DNA from: JBFHRE01 sp041746105
GTDB taxonomy: Bacteria; Actinomycetota; Acidimicrobiia; Spongiisociales; ZC4RG35
DNA length: 64,000 nt
Assembly (NCBI GenBank): GCA_041746105.1
Contig: JBGTHP010000039.1
Coordinates: forward strand, 58,031 to 122,030
Direction of reading: 5' to 3'
Shown here piece after piece: positions 51,653 to 59,997 of the stretch. Each line of letters opens with the position of its first letter. Position 1 is the stretch's first letter. The notes beneath the pieces are model-generated. The model was not told where the DNA came from, did no database searches, and saw nothing but the letters and a program-made list of their open reading frames with translations. The translations under genes and the position numbers were made by a program.

Positions 51653-52744
51653 TCAACCGAAGTTTGCCAATTCGATCTCGAGAGCTGCGATGAAAGCCTG
51701 AATCTCGACTTCCGTGCCAACGCTGACACGGATCCAGCCACCCGAGAACGGCCGCAAGATTACGGCGTGCCTCAGGAAGGCCTCGGTGACCGTCGCCGGC
51801 TCGGCGCCAAGCCGAAAATAGACGAAGTTCGCCTGCGACGGAACATACTCGATTCCCATTCGGGACAGGGTGGCCTCGATCATCTCTCTGCCTGCCCGAT
51901 TGGCGAGACCACGCGAGTCGATTTCGGCCGACTCCGAAAGCGACGCGACCGCCGCGACCTGACCTAGGTCCGTTACCGAGAAAGGAGCCTGGGCCTTGCG
52001 GAGTTCGGCGAGCACCGCCGGGTGGGCAACGCCGTAACCAACTCGCAACGATGCCAGTCCATAAATCTTGGAGAAAGTCCTACTGACGATCAGATTCGGA
52101 TGGTTCGGGACCAACTCGAGCGCAGAGTGGTAGCTCGTATCCGTCGCGTATTCGTGATAGGCCTCGTCAATGAGGACGGCGACGTCCGGGGGAACCGCCG
52201 AGATGAACTCGGACAGAGCCGCCGACGAAACGACGGTGCCGGTCGGGTTGTTCGGGTTGCAGACGTATACAACGGTGGTCGACTCATCGATTCGATCGAG
52301 CATCGCAGGCAGATCGTGGCGGTGGTTCTTGTCTAACGGGACTTCGATCGACCGAGAACCGGCAATCGACGTGGCGAGGCGATAGACGACGAAAGAAGGC
52401 CAGCCGTACACGGCCGACGTTCCCGGACCGCCCAGGGCGGTGGCAAGAACCCGCAGCACCTCACTCGAACCGGCGCCGACCCACACCGAATCAAACCCGA
52501 CGCCCAGCCTCTTTGCGATCGCCTGCCTCAGGACCCTGGCCTCGTTGTCGGGATAACGGTTGACATGACCGATCCGCTCCATCATCGCCCGCTGAGCCGC
52601 TGCCAGGGGCGGCAGCGGGCTCTCATTGGAAGCCAGCTTGACCACCATGTCCGGGTCGAATCCATGGTCCCCCGCGACCTCGATGATCGGTTTGCCAGGC
52701 AAATAGGGACGGATTCGAGATATGTCGGGGCGAATTCGAATCAC
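51653..52744 (-). CDS. hisC: Histidinol-phosphate aminotransferase
   Basis: A 363-residue PLP-dependent class I/II aminotransferase. Characteristic blocks are VVKLASNESPLPP, HVNRYPDNEARVLRQAIA, VGAGSSEVLRVLATAL, YVCNPNNPTGTVV, LIDEAYHEYA and SRTFSKIYGLASLRVGYG with the PLP Lys at about 226. It converts imidazole-acetol phosphate to histidinol phosphate; aromatic amino acids are an alternative substrate in related proteins. It is not next to other his genes. A very good promoter (TTGACC-N17-TAGCTT) ends 6 nt before the GTG start. Confidence 0.92.
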   Translation of the reverse strand: MIRIRPDISRIRPYLPGKPIIEVAGDHGFDPDMVVKLASNESPLPPLAAAQRAMMERIGHVNRYPDNEARVLRQAIAKRLGVGFDSVWVGAGSSEVLRVLATALGGPGTSAVYGWPSFVVYRLATSIAGSRSIEVPLDKNHRHDLPAMLDRIDESTTVVYVCNPNNPTGTVVSSAALSEFISAVPPDVAVLIDEAYHEYATDTSYHSALELVPNHPNLIVSRTFSKIYGLASLRVGYGVAHPAVLAELRKAQAPFSVTDLGQVAAVASLSESAEIDSRGLANRAGREMIEATLSRMGIEYVPSQANFVYFRLGAEPATVTEAFLRHAVILRPFSGGWIRVSVGTEVEIQAFIAALEIELANFG

Positions 52745-52750
52745 ATTGGC

Positions 52751-52779
52751 AAGCTACGCGCGTCTTGGCGGCCGGTCAA
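52751..52779 (-). promoter_or_regulatory. hisC promoter (leaderless)
   Basis: Minus strand TTGACC (52779-52774), a 17-nt spacer, TAGCTT (52756-52751), then 6 nt and GTG 52744. This is among the strongest promoter matches in the window. Confidence 0.7.
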
Positions 52780-52802
52780 CCTGAACACAGGTCGTAACCT
52801 GA

Positions 52803-53909
52803 TCAGCCTGCTCGGCGCACTGCCGGCTCGGCCAGTGACCGCCATCCTTCTGCCGACAGGAGACCCCGGTGGTGGAAGAACACGAGCCGGGCCGCTGCCA
52901 GCGCCGGTCTCGAAAACCCCAACCAATCGACCACGCGATTGGATGGTGCGTGGTCCCACAGAGTTCGGAGGTGACTTTTCCATCGAAAACCTGGAAGCTG
53001 GGACTGGATCACCTGTTCGGGGACCGGACCGCCATCGAGGATGTGATCGGCGATTGCCCTCCCGGCAGATCGGCCGAACGAAAGAGCATTGTGGATTCCT
53101 CCGGCCGTCAGCGGCGATACCAGCCCCGCGGCGTCACCAACGAGCAACACCCCAGGCGCGGCCCAGGGGCGAACTACTCCACCAACGGGGATCGGACCGG
53201 CACGATGTGAAACCACCGAACCGCTCGAGAGGTCAAACACACTTGCGAGCCGCCTCAGAAACGCAGGTAGGTCCGGCCGGGTGCTGCGATTGCAGGCGAG
53301 CCCGATCTGGGCACCGTTGACACCAGGCACAACCCAGCCGATATAGCCGGGAGCCAAGTTCCGATCGAGGAAAACGTGCAGTCGATCCGGGTCGATGCCT
53401 CTCGCACCCACCATCTCGGCCTCGACGCCAAAGATGAACTCCTCGTTCCTCCCGAGCCCGGCGAAGGATGCAACCCGCGACCGAGGGCCGCCGGCGCCGA
53501 CTAGGAAACGTGGGCGCTCCGGCACCCCTCGGACGACGAATCGGGAATCGATTCGACCGAACCCTTCGAACCTCGTCCCAAAGCGGAGTTCGGCACCGGT
53601 TGCCATCGTCTGGTCGGCCATCCATCGCATCATTTCTGGAATGTCGGTGGCGTAGAACGCGTAACCGGGCGATTCGAGATCAACACTGCGAAGAGACGGT
53701 GAATAAAGCCGCACACCGTCGATTTTTCTCGTGACACGTCGGGGCAGGTCGATCTCGGCTGCCGCTTCCTGGACAAGTATGCCTGTGGTGTGTGGTTGCG
53801 CACCCGGTTCCGGCTTTTTGTCGATCACGGCAACATCGAGACCGAGGACCGATGCGCTCCGTGCACAGGCCATACCCGCAAATGAAGCTCCAACGACGAG
53901 CAGATCCAT
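52803..53909 (-). CDS. FAD-dependent oxidoreductase, geranylgeranyl reductase-like
   Basis: A 368-residue flavoprotein. The N-terminal dinucleotide fold is DLLVVGASFAGMACARSA (GxSxxG variant). FAD-contacting LLVGDAAGLVSPLTAGGIHNALSFG near residue 275 is the geranylgeranyl reductase/halogenase-type motif, as is FLVGAGGPRSRVA. It may reduce isoprenoid double bonds, for example on menaquinone or polyprenols. The ATG 53909 is set by GGAGG 6 nt before it; the longer frame has no such site. It stands downstream of the VanY-like gene, 71 nt away. Confidence 0.85.
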   Translation of the reverse strand: MDLLVVGASFAGMACARSASVLGLDVAVIDKKPEPGAQPHTTGILVQEAAAEIDLPRRVTRKIDGVRLYSPSLRSVDLESPGYAFYATDIPEMMRWMADQTMATGAELRFGTRFEGFGRIDSRFVVRGVPERPRFLVGAGGPRSRVASFAGLGRNEEFIFGVEAEMVGARGIDPDRLHVFLDRNLAPGYIGWVVPGVNGAQIGLACNRSTRPDLPAFLRRLASVFDLSSGSVVSHRAGPIPVGGVVRPWAAPGVLLVGDAAGLVSPLTAGGIHNALSFGRSAGRAIADHILDGGPVPEQVIQSQLPGFRWKSHLRTLWDHAPSNRVVDWLGFSRPALAAARLVFFHHRGLLSAEGWRSLAEPAVRRAG

Positions 53910-53980
53910 CACGTTCCTCCGGCCGGGAACACAACAAGGTAGCCGGATCGCGCTGCGACAACCCTGGGAACCTTTCGGAC

Positions 53981-54625
53981 TCAGGCGCCGCGGAACTCCC
54001 AATGCCAGGTTTCGCCGGAGATCGGGTGCCAACCAAACCGGCTGGCATTTCTCTGCAGCCATTCCCACTCGGCGTCGCCGGCGCCGACGAGCGCTCCGTT
54101 GGTTACATCCACTGCCAAACCAAATCCATGCTCACTGTGTCCGGGTGGCGCGACGTAGGCCGGTTTGTCTCCACTCAGATAGGCGGCGTGACCGGCGGCC
54201 TGTGCATCCCATGATCGGTAGGTGTCGATGGTTCTGAGATCTACGCCATCGGCGGCCGCGGCTGAGCGCATCTTCTCCCACGATTTTGCCGCAGGAGGCA
54301 ACAAACGAGCAGGTCGGTCGTCCCAGGCCCCACTTACGACCGCGAGATCGGATTCTCGAAGATAGCCGTTGCGTCCGTCCACCCCGCTGACCGAGAGGTA
54401 GTCGCGCAGTTCGCCAGTACCGGCAACTCCCGTCTCCCTGCTGACCGTAGGGAAAAAGGCGTTCAGCCCGTAGGGGCTCGATGGCATCATCGCGGTTTGG
54501 ATACCGGCGGTGGGCGCCTCGGATCGTTGCGCAGAAGCCAGCGCGGCCGCGAACGAGCCGGCCCCGAGTCCGGCTCCGGTTTGGATCGACTCGATCCGGC
54601 CCATCACACGTGAAATGGCTTCCAT
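53981..54625 (-). CDS. VanY-like D-alanyl-D-alanine carboxypeptidase (M15)
   Basis: A 214-residue M15-type peptidase. The zinc site reads TYRSWDAQ, then SEHGFGLAVDVTNG (His and Asp ligands) and GETWHWEFRG (second His). WEWLQRNASRFGWHP is also typical. The N-terminal 60 residues (MEAISRVMGRIESIQTG..) are a helical segment like those on actinobacterial transglycosylase or flagellar-type proteins; no standard signal peptide is visible, so export is uncertain. It would trim peptidoglycan stem peptides. ATG 54625 keeps the helical segment intact. It is divergent from the E1 gene. Confidence 0.8.
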   Translation of the reverse strand: MEAISRVMGRIESIQTGAGLGAGSFAAALASAQRSEAPTAGIQTAMMPSSPYGLNAFFPTVSRETGVAGTGELRDYLSVSGVDGRNGYLRESDLAVVSGAWDDRPARLLPPAAKSWEKMRSAAAADGVDLRTIDTYRSWDAQAAGHAAYLSGDKPAYVAPPGHSEHGFGLAVDVTNGALVGAGDAEWEWLQRNASRFGWHPISGETWHWEFRGA

Positions 54626-54691
54626 CAGATTTCCCGTCGGCGCTTCTGGTGCATTCTTTCGGGGTGGGGAACATATCGGGCGACCGGGCGT

Positions 54692-54697
54692 TAGCCT
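54692..54697 (+). promoter_or_regulatory. -10 element of the E1 gene (leaderless)
   Basis: TAGCCT, 8 nt before ATG 54706. It shows that the first 75 codons of the longest frame are not translated. Confidence 0.45.
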
Positions 54698-54705
54698 CGG
54701 GCGAG

Positions 54706-56796
54706 ATGGGCACCCTCGAATTGCGACAACTGGTTGCACCCGACGGCACTCCGATTTCGGACCTTCCTTCGTATGAACCGGGTTTCCTGCACGAGATGTA
54801 CCGGCTCATGGTGCTCGCCAGAGAGTTCGACAGGCGGATGCTCGGTTTGCAGCGCCAGGGGCGGATCGGGACTTTCCCAATGCTCGAAGGTCAGGAAGCG
54901 GTCCAGATCGGATCCGCCATGGCGCTCGGTGAAACTGATTTTGTCTATCCCTCATATCGCGAACACGGTGTTCAGCTGGCACGCGGCGTACCTGCCGATG
55001 TGGTCATGGCCTACTGGCGGGGTTTGCCGAACAGCGGCTGGGATATGCACCGCTTTCGGATGGGAATAGTCACGGTTCCGATTGCAAGCCAGATCGCCCA
55101 CGCCGTTGGGCACTCGTTCGTCCAAAAATCCCGCGGCAACTCCGAGGTGACGGCGGTCTATTTCGGCGACGGTGCGACGTCGGAGGTCGACTTCCACTCC
55201 GGACTGAACTTCGCCGGGGTGTGGGGTACGCCAACCGTGTTCATCTGTTCGAACAACGGTTACGCGATTTCGGTCCCGGTGGCGATGCAGACTGCGTCGG
55301 CGACCATCGCTCAGAAAGCCGACGCCTACGGCTTTCCCGGTGTCAGGGTCGACGGAATGGACCCTCTCGCCGTCTACGAGACAACAAAGGAGGCGGTCGA
55401 CCGCGCCAGAGCCGGGGGCGGACCGACCCTAATCGAGGCGGTTACCTATCGCTACGGCCCGCACGCCACAGCCGACGATCAGACTCGCTACCGCGAAGAA
55501 TCCGAGGTCGCCGCATGGCGGGAAAAGGACCCGATCGATCGTTTGAGAGGGCTTCTCAAACACCTCGATTGGTGGGACGACGAACTCGGTCGGGACACTG
55601 CGTCACAGGTGGCATCGGATGTCGAATCGACGATTCGCGACATCGAGGCGCGACCGCTTCCTGGCCGGGACGAGGCGATTCGTCATGCCTACGCCAAGAT
55701 CCCGATTCCGATTTCGGAGCAGCTTCAGGCATTTCAGCAAGCCGTGGGTGAACCAACAACCATGTTCGATCCCGACGAACTCTGGACCGTCGGGCACGAC
55801 CAACTTCCCGATGGAGAAACCCGGCGCCTGAACATGGCGGAAGCGATAAACCTCGCCCTCGACCAGGGTCTTGCCGCACGACCAGAGACTCTGATTCTGG
55901 GCGAGGATGTCGGGGTCAGCGGCGGCGTCTTCAGAATCACCGAGGGCCTGTACCAAAAATACGGCGCAGACCGGGTGCTGGATACCCCTCTCAACGAATC
56001 GGGCATCATCGGGACCGCGATCGGAATGGCGATCGGCGGCATGAGACCGGTTGCCGAAATCCAGTTCGACGGTTTTGTATATCCGGGTTTCGACCAGATC
56101 GTCAGCCACCTTGGACGGTTCCGGTACCGAACCCGCGGCAACGTCGAAGTTCCTGTCGTGGTCCGTTTTCCAAACGGAGCAGGGATCGGAGCCCACGAAC
56201 ATCATTGCGACTCGCCAGAGGCATACTTCGTCCACGCGCCAGGGCTGGTCGTCGTCTGCCCCTCGACGCCAACCGACGCCAAGGGACTCTTGGCCGCAGC
56301 CCTCGCCGGTAACGACCCTGTGATCTTTCTCGAACCCAAGGTCCTCTATCGCAAGACCAAAGAGGATGTTCCGATAGCGGAGTACAGACTGCCGATCGGC
56401 CGCGCCAGGGTGAGACGAGAAGGAAACGATGTCACCCTCGTCACCTACGGAGGCATGGTGCCGGTTTCGCTCGACGCCGCCAACCAGGCCGACCATGAGG
56501 GCATCTCGGTGGAGGTGATCGACCTTCGGACGCTTTTCCCTTGGGATCGCGAGACCGTCCTCGATTCGGTCAACCGAACCGGACGGCTGCTCTGCGTTCA
56601 GGAGCCGCCAGGAGCGGCGGGAGTGGCCGCCGAGATCGCAGCAACGGTGGCTGAGAAGGCGATGTATTCGCTGCGAGCCCCGATCGCCAGGGTGACCGGC
56701 TTCGACACTCCGTGGCCTCAGTTCGCGATCGAGTCCCATGCATTGATCGACGACCGGAGGGTGTTGGGCGCGCTGAGAAAACTGATGTCCAGCTGA
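54706..56796 (+). CDS. Fused E1 alpha-beta subunit of a 2-oxoacid dehydrogenase
   Basis: A 696-residue protein that joins both E1 subunits. The alpha part (1-360) has FPMLEGQEAVQIGSAMAL, YPSYREHGVQLARG and the thiamine diphosphate motif AVYFGDGATSEVDFHSG...CSNNGYAIS (about residues 151-188). The beta part (from about 376) has RLNMAEAINLALDQGLA, LILGEDVGVSGGVFRITEGL, FDGFVYPGFDQIVSHL and VIDLRTLFPWDRETV. The split form is far commoner. Branched-chain 2-oxoacids are the likely substrate, but pyruvate cannot be excluded. No E2 or E3 gene lies in the window. Confidence 0.9.
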   Translation: MGTLELRQLVAPDGTPISDLPSYEPGFLHEMYRLMVLAREFDRRMLGLQRQGRIGTFPMLEGQEAVQIGSAMALGETDFVYPSYREHGVQLARGVPADVVMAYWRGLPNSGWDMHRFRMGIVTVPIASQIAHAVGHSFVQKSRGNSEVTAVYFGDGATSEVDFHSGLNFAGVWGTPTVFICSNNGYAISVPVAMQTASATIAQKADAYGFPGVRVDGMDPLAVYETTKEAVDRARAGGGPTLIEAVTYRYGPHATADDQTRYREESEVAAWREKDPIDRLRGLLKHLDWWDDELGRDTASQVASDVESTIRDIEARPLPGRDEAIRHAYAKIPIPISEQLQAFQQAVGEPTTMFDPDELWTVGHDQLPDGETRRLNMAEAINLALDQGLAARPETLILGEDVGVSGGVFRITEGLYQKYGADRVLDTPLNESGIIGTAIGMAIGGMRPVAEIQFDGFVYPGFDQIVSHLGRFRYRTRGNVEVPVVVRFPNGAGIGAHEHHCDSPEAYFVHAPGLVVVCPSTPTDAKGLLAAALAGNDPVIFLEPKVLYRKTKEDVPIAEYRLPIGRARVRREGNDVTLVTYGGMVPVSLDAANQADHEGISVEVIDLRTLFPWDRETVLDSVNRTGRLLCVQEPPGAAGVAAEIAATVAEKAMYSLRAPIARVTGFDTPWPQFAIESHALIDDRRVLGALRKLMSS

Positions 56797-56835
56797 ACCA
56801 ACTGAACGACTGCGAGTGCAGCGACCCTCACCGGG

Positions 56836-56841
56836 TATCGT
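56836..56841 (+). promoter_or_regulatory. -10 element of the esterase gene (leaderless)
   Basis: TATCGT followed by 7 nt and GTG 56849. Confidence 0.4.
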
Positions 56842-56848
56842 CGGTCCC

Positions 56849-57595
56849 GTGATCCCAGATCTGTTCGATCGGCGCTGTGCTCCCTTTCGCCTGGACGGCG
56901 ACCGGAATGAGGCAGTGGTGCTCATCCATGGGTTCACCGGCGCGCCCACCCATTTTCGGCCGCTGGCCGAGTTCCTCCACGGGCACGGCTACACCGTCAG
57001 TGCGCCCCTTTTGGCCGGACACGGCACAACGATGGAACACATGCAATCCACCGGTTGGCGAGATTGGCTCCGCTCGGCTCGCCATGCAGCCGACGCCGTT
57101 TCCGATCACGGCCGAGTGCACCTGGTCGGACTCTCCATGGGAGGACTGCTTGCGATCGTCGTGGCGTCCAAGACGGCCGCAGCCACCGTGACAACAATCA
57201 ACACCCCGATCCTTGTGCGCGATCCGAAGCTGTATCTGGCTCCGTTTGTCCACCGTTTACGCCCTCTGGTGACATGGCCCGAAGACAACGACCTGCCGGT
57301 TGACGCCGATGTCGCCCAGTATTGGTTGACCTACCCGGGGTTCTACACGTCCAACGCCACCGACCTGTTGCGACTGGTCACAAAAGCAGTGGTCGTGTCA
57401 GGGCGAATCCGCCGGCCAGGACTCATCATCCAATCCCGCGCCGATGAATCCGTCCACCCGCTCAGCGCCCGCATCCTCGCGCGCCGGCTGGGACACAACG
57501 CCACCGTCGTCTACCTCGACAGGTCGTTTCACAACGCCTTGTTCTCGGACGAACGGGAGATCGTTCACCACGCCGTCCTGGATCGGCTGCGATGA
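56849..57595 (+). CDS. Alpha/beta-hydrolase, carboxylesterase/monoacylglycerol lipase-like
   Basis: A 248-residue alpha/beta hydrolase. The oxyanion motif is VVLIHGFTGAPTHFRPL, the nucleophile elbow HLVGLSMGGLLAIVVA (GxSxG), the Asp in IIQSRADESVHPLSA and the His in DRSFHNALFSDE. It resembles thermostable Est30-type carboxylesterases and monoacylglycerol lipases. It starts at GTG 56849 just after a TATCGT box. The frame continues upstream into the E1 stop region, but that is not needed. Confidence 0.88.
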   Translation: MIPDLFDRRCAPFRLDGDRNEAVVLIHGFTGAPTHFRPLAEFLHGHGYTVSAPLLAGHGTTMEHMQSTGWRDWLRSARHAADAVSDHGRVHLVGLSMGGLLAIVVASKTAAATVTTINTPILVRDPKLYLAPFVHRLRPLVTWPEDNDLPVDADVAQYWLTYPGFYTSNATDLLRLVTKAVVVSGRIRRPGLIIQSRADESVHPLSARILARRLGHNATVVYLDRSFHNALFSDEREIVHHAVLDRLR

Positions 57596-57669
57596 GGGTT
57601 GCTACTAGGTCCAAAACAGTGCTCAACGTCGTGGCGCTCGAGATACTTCGAACCAACGACCTTGTCCGA

Positions 57670-57675
57670 TAGTCT
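57670..57675 (+). promoter_or_regulatory. -10 element of the small zinc protein-mutT1 unit (leaderless)
   Basis: TAGTCT, 7 nt before ATG 57683. Confidence 0.45.
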
Positions 57676-57682
57676 GACCACC

Positions 57683-57895
57683 ATGAGTGAGCGCAGCGGA
57701 CGCCGCAGCCGCCGCCATGCCAGGTCCCAATGCCAGGTCGGACGGCATAGATACGGTTCCCCTCAACCGATCGGAGCCGGGATCCTCCGGCGCGTTTGTA
57801 CGGCCTGTTTCACGGTGTCGATCGACCTGACTTCCGCCGAGAAGGAACCGGCCATGAGCGGCGTGTTCTCTTCACGGAGACTTCTCGGGTCGTGA
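57683..57895 (+). CDS. Small zinc-ribbon-like protein
   Basis: A 70-residue basic protein (MSERSGRRSRRHARSQ...) with CQVGRHRYG and RRVCTACFTVSID, i.e. Cys-x4-His then Cys-x2-Cys, a plausible treble-clef or ribbon zinc site. An Arg-rich tail before the site suggests nucleic-acid contact. Family not recognised. ATG 57683 sits 7 nt after a TAGTCT box, and its TGA overlaps the mutT1 GTG as GTGA, so the two are translated together. It was judged real because of both signals and the ordered Cys/His positions. Confidence 0.6.
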   Translation: MSERSGRRSRRHARSQCQVGRHRYGSPQPIGAGILRRVCTACFTVSIDLTSAEKEPAMSGVFSSRRLLGS

Positions 57896-58770
57896 GCGCC
57901 CCGATTCGGGCATCGGGCGGGCTGGTGTTCAGGCAGCTCGGGGAAAAACTCGAACTTCTCGTGGTGCATCGTCCTCGTTATGACGACTGGTCTCTGCCAA
58001 AAGGCAAGGATGACCCTGGCGAGACGCCACAACAGGCGGCGCGACGCGAGGTCATGGAAGAGACGGGGGTGTCGGCCCGGATCGTGAAACAGCTCGGCGC
58101 GGTCGAATATGAGACATTCGGCGGAAACCCCAAAATCGTGCAGTACTTCGCAATGCGCAGAATCGAGGAATCGCCGTTCGCGCCGAATGAAGAGGTCGAT
58201 GAGATCGCGTGGCTGACGCCAAAGAGGGCGATTCGAAGGCTCACATACGAATTCGATCGCGATCTCGTCTCTAGCGCCTCACTCAAGGCTCTTGCCAGGA
58301 CCGGATTGATATTTCTGGTCAGACACGCAAACGCCGGGGACCGTGCGACCTGGACAGAGTCTGATCACTCCCGGCCCCTCTCCAAAAGGGGCCATCGACA
58401 ATCGGCCGCCCTGGCTGAGCTCCTGGCCGAGTTCGGCGTCGATCAAATCTTGTCGAGCCCTTTCGTGAGGTGCGAACAAACAGTCGAACCCCTCGCCCAC
58501 GCGGTCGGTCTCACCGTCGAACTGGCGGGACAACTCGCAGAGGGCACCGGGAGTACGGCCGCCGAGTTGATCGCTTCCACCGCAGGCAAAAACGTGGTGA
58601 TGTGCTCTCACGGGGATGTGATCCCTTCCATCCTCGAATTGTTGCAGCGCCAAGGAACAGTCCTCAAAAGCGACAACGGGATACTTGATTGCAAAAAGGC
58701 CTCGGTTTGGGTTGTCGCCGTTGACAACGGTTTTGCCACCGAGGCGCACTATCTTCCACCGGCGGTCTGA
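57892..58770 (+). CDS. mutT1: Nudix hydrolase-histidine phosphatase fusion, MutT1-like
   Basis: A 292-residue two-domain protein. The Nudix domain (about 1-135) has the box ending REVMEETGV, and WSLPKGKDDPGETPQ before it. The C-terminal histidine phosphatase domain begins LIFLVRHANAGD (RHA) and ends MCSHGDVIPSIL; ILSSPFVRCEQTVEPL holds the second Arg. In mycobacterial MutT1 the Nudix part cleaves 8-oxo-dGTP or diadenosine polyphosphates and the phosphatase part removes a further phosphate. GTG 57892 overlaps the zinc-protein stop by 4 nt. Confidence 0.92.
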   Translation: MSAPIRASGGLVFRQLGEKLELLVVHRPRYDDWSLPKGKDDPGETPQQAARREVMEETGVSARIVKQLGAVEYETFGGNPKIVQYFAMRRIEESPFAPNEEVDEIAWLTPKRAIRRLTYEFDRDLVSSASLKALARTGLIFLVRHANAGDRATWTESDHSRPLSKRGHRQSAALAELLAEFGVDQILSSPFVRCEQTVEPLAHAVGLTVELAGQLAEGTGSTAAELIASTAGKNVVMCSHGDVIPSILELLQRQGTVLKSDNGILDCKKASVWVVAVDNGFATEAHYLPPAV

Positions 58771-58778
58771 TCCGCGCC

Positions 58779-59306
58779 CTATTTGCGGATCGCGGCTGCC
58801 GAACGACGGGCCTCCAGGTTGGGCAGCCGCGCCTCCTCGACCGTCACGAAAGCCTCATCGTTGGTGTGAGCGATCACATCGAGCACCTCCGAGACACGCC
58901 GTCTGGGAATAACAGTGAACAAGACTCTGACCTCACCGTCCCTGCCTTCGCCATTGACAACCGTCACACCCAGCCCCAGCTGCCGGAGCACCGGAAAAAC
59001 GGGTGGGGAGGAAACGGGCGAGATGACTCTGACGAGAACGCTCCCCATCGCCAGCCATCTCTCGATCGTCGACCCGAGCATGGTTCCGGCGGCAAAACCC
59101 CCTGCGTAGGCCACCATCTTGATCGGCTCGTCGAGATCACCGAGAACCTGGCGCGCCGCCAGAACCCAGATGAGGGACTCGAAGAAGCCCAGGATCCCGG
59201 CCCAGCGCCGTTTTCCCCTGACCAACATGACGATGCGAAGGGTGCCTGCCGACACATCGAGCAGGCGCATTGAAAAGATGACCAGCGCAGCAAGAAGGAG
59301 TTCCAT
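58779..59306 (-). CDS. DUF5698/DUF2179 membrane protein (UPF0316)
   Basis: A 175-residue protein with three N-terminal helices (LLLAALVIFSMRLLDVSAG, LGFFESLIWVLAARQVLG, KMVAYAGGFAAGTMLGS) and a cytoplasmic domain (GVTVVNGEGRDGEVRVLFTVIPRR). These match the UPF0316 family. In Bacillus relatives the C-terminal DUF2179 fold may bind nucleotide-type ligands; nothing is proved. The ATG at 59306 is 9 nt from a TAGCCT box. It is convergent with mutT1. Confidence 0.82.
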   Translation of the reverse strand: MELLLAALVIFSMRLLDVSAGTLRIVMLVRGKRRWAGILGFFESLIWVLAARQVLGDLDEPIKMVAYAGGFAAGTMLGSTIERWLAMGSVLVRVISPVSSPPVFPVLRQLGLGVTVVNGEGRDGEVRVLFTVIPRRRVSEVLDVIAHTNDEAFVTVEEARLPNLEARRSAAAIRK

Positions 59307-59315
59307 CGAGCGGTC

Positions 59316-59321
59316 AGGCTA
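59316..59321 (-). promoter_or_regulatory. -10 element of the DUF5698 gene (leaderless)
   Basis: Minus-strand TAGCCT, 9 nt before ATG 59306. Confidence 0.4.
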
Positions 59322-59377
59322 GCGCTCCGACCACTTTCCTCGTGGAGCCATAACCTACCGTCTCACCTCAAACAACG

Positions 59378-59404
59378 CACCCGCGCGGCCTCGCCACGCG
59401 GGTG
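59378..59404 (-). terminator. Hairpin downstream of the secreted paralogue gene
   Basis: CACCCGCG (59378-59385) pairs with CGCGGGTG (59397-59404) around an 11-nt loop, 43 nt past the stop of the secreted gene. The T-tract on the minus strand is short (GTTGTTTG). It shares bases with the tandem repeat. Confidence 0.4.
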
Positions 59405-59456
59405 TGTCGTTTCAGCTCGTGCGGCCTCGCCACGCGAGTGTGTTGGGTCAGCTCGG
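59385..59456 (+). repeat. Two tandem 36-nt units
   Basis: 59385-59420 and 59421-59456 both read GCGGCCTCGCCACGCG, then [G/A]GTGTGT and a tail ending GTCAGCTCG or TTCAGCTCG. About 30 of 36 bases agree. The second unit overlaps the 3' end of the secreted gene; the first contains half of the hairpin. It looks like a local duplication of the gene's 3' end. No third copy is seen. Confidence 0.6.
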
Positions 59457-59942
59457 CTTGACCACCGGATGGCCGAGGCGACAGACCAGCTCCACATCGA
59501 AACAGAAGTCGATATGGCTGATGGCTGCCTGGCCTCCTCCAAGATTGTTCGGGCTGTAGAGACCGGTGTCGTACCAGGCTTCAGGGTTGTAGGCATAAAC
59601 AAATGCCCCGGGACCGGCCTTGACGATCACAGCGTCCATGCCCACCATCCGGCTGATCCAATCAAACGAATAACTCGACGAGTTGGTGATGTCCAGCCTC
59701 ATGGTTCGAGCTCCGTAGAGGAAGTAGTAGCTACCGTCGAAGTTCGTTGTCCCGTCTGCCAGTTCGATTTTGAACCCCTGCTCGTATCCGAGGTCCTGAC
59801 AGGTTGGGTTGCCCTCTACGTATTCCGGGGTGGGGGCTGCTGCCGCCCCGAGGCTTCCCGAAAACACGAGACCCATCACCAAAAGGAGCAGTGCTCCTGT
59901 CCGCCCGATCCGCGCAAACGGATTGATCAATATTTCGCCCAT
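59448..59942 (-). CDS. Secreted protein, paralogue 1
   Basis: A 164-residue protein with a signal peptide (RIGRTGALLLLVMGLVFSGSLGAAAA-type, cleavage after AAA). The mature part shares with its neighbour the layout NPTCQDLGYEQGFKIE, then NFDGSYYFLYG, GMDAVIVKAGPGAFVYAYNPEAW, TGLYSPNN and AAISHIDFCFDVELVCRLGH. Two Cys flank each end and are conserved in the pair, so disulfides are likely. The DAVIVKGGP...GISHxDFCyD block is seen in many surface proteins with unknown function. GGAGGAG stands before the ATG. No anchor at the C-terminus. Confidence 0.78.
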   Translation of the reverse strand: MGEILINPFARIGRTGALLLLVMGLVFSGSLGAAAAPTPEYVEGNPTCQDLGYEQGFKIELADGTTNFDGSYYFLYGARTMRLDITNSSSYSFDWISRMVGMDAVIVKAGPGAFVYAYNPEAWYDTGLYSPNNLGGGQAAISHIDFCFDVELVCRLGHPVVKPS

Positions 59943-59997
59943 ATCTCCTCCGATTCGATTCCAAGTTCCGACTCAAATGAGTCTCTGCCATCGAGCC

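Noticed and set aside
55603..56949. Minus-strand 448-codon ORF opposite the E1 gene
   Set aside because: The opposite strand encodes an unmistakable E1 beta domain; this frame has no recognisable motif.
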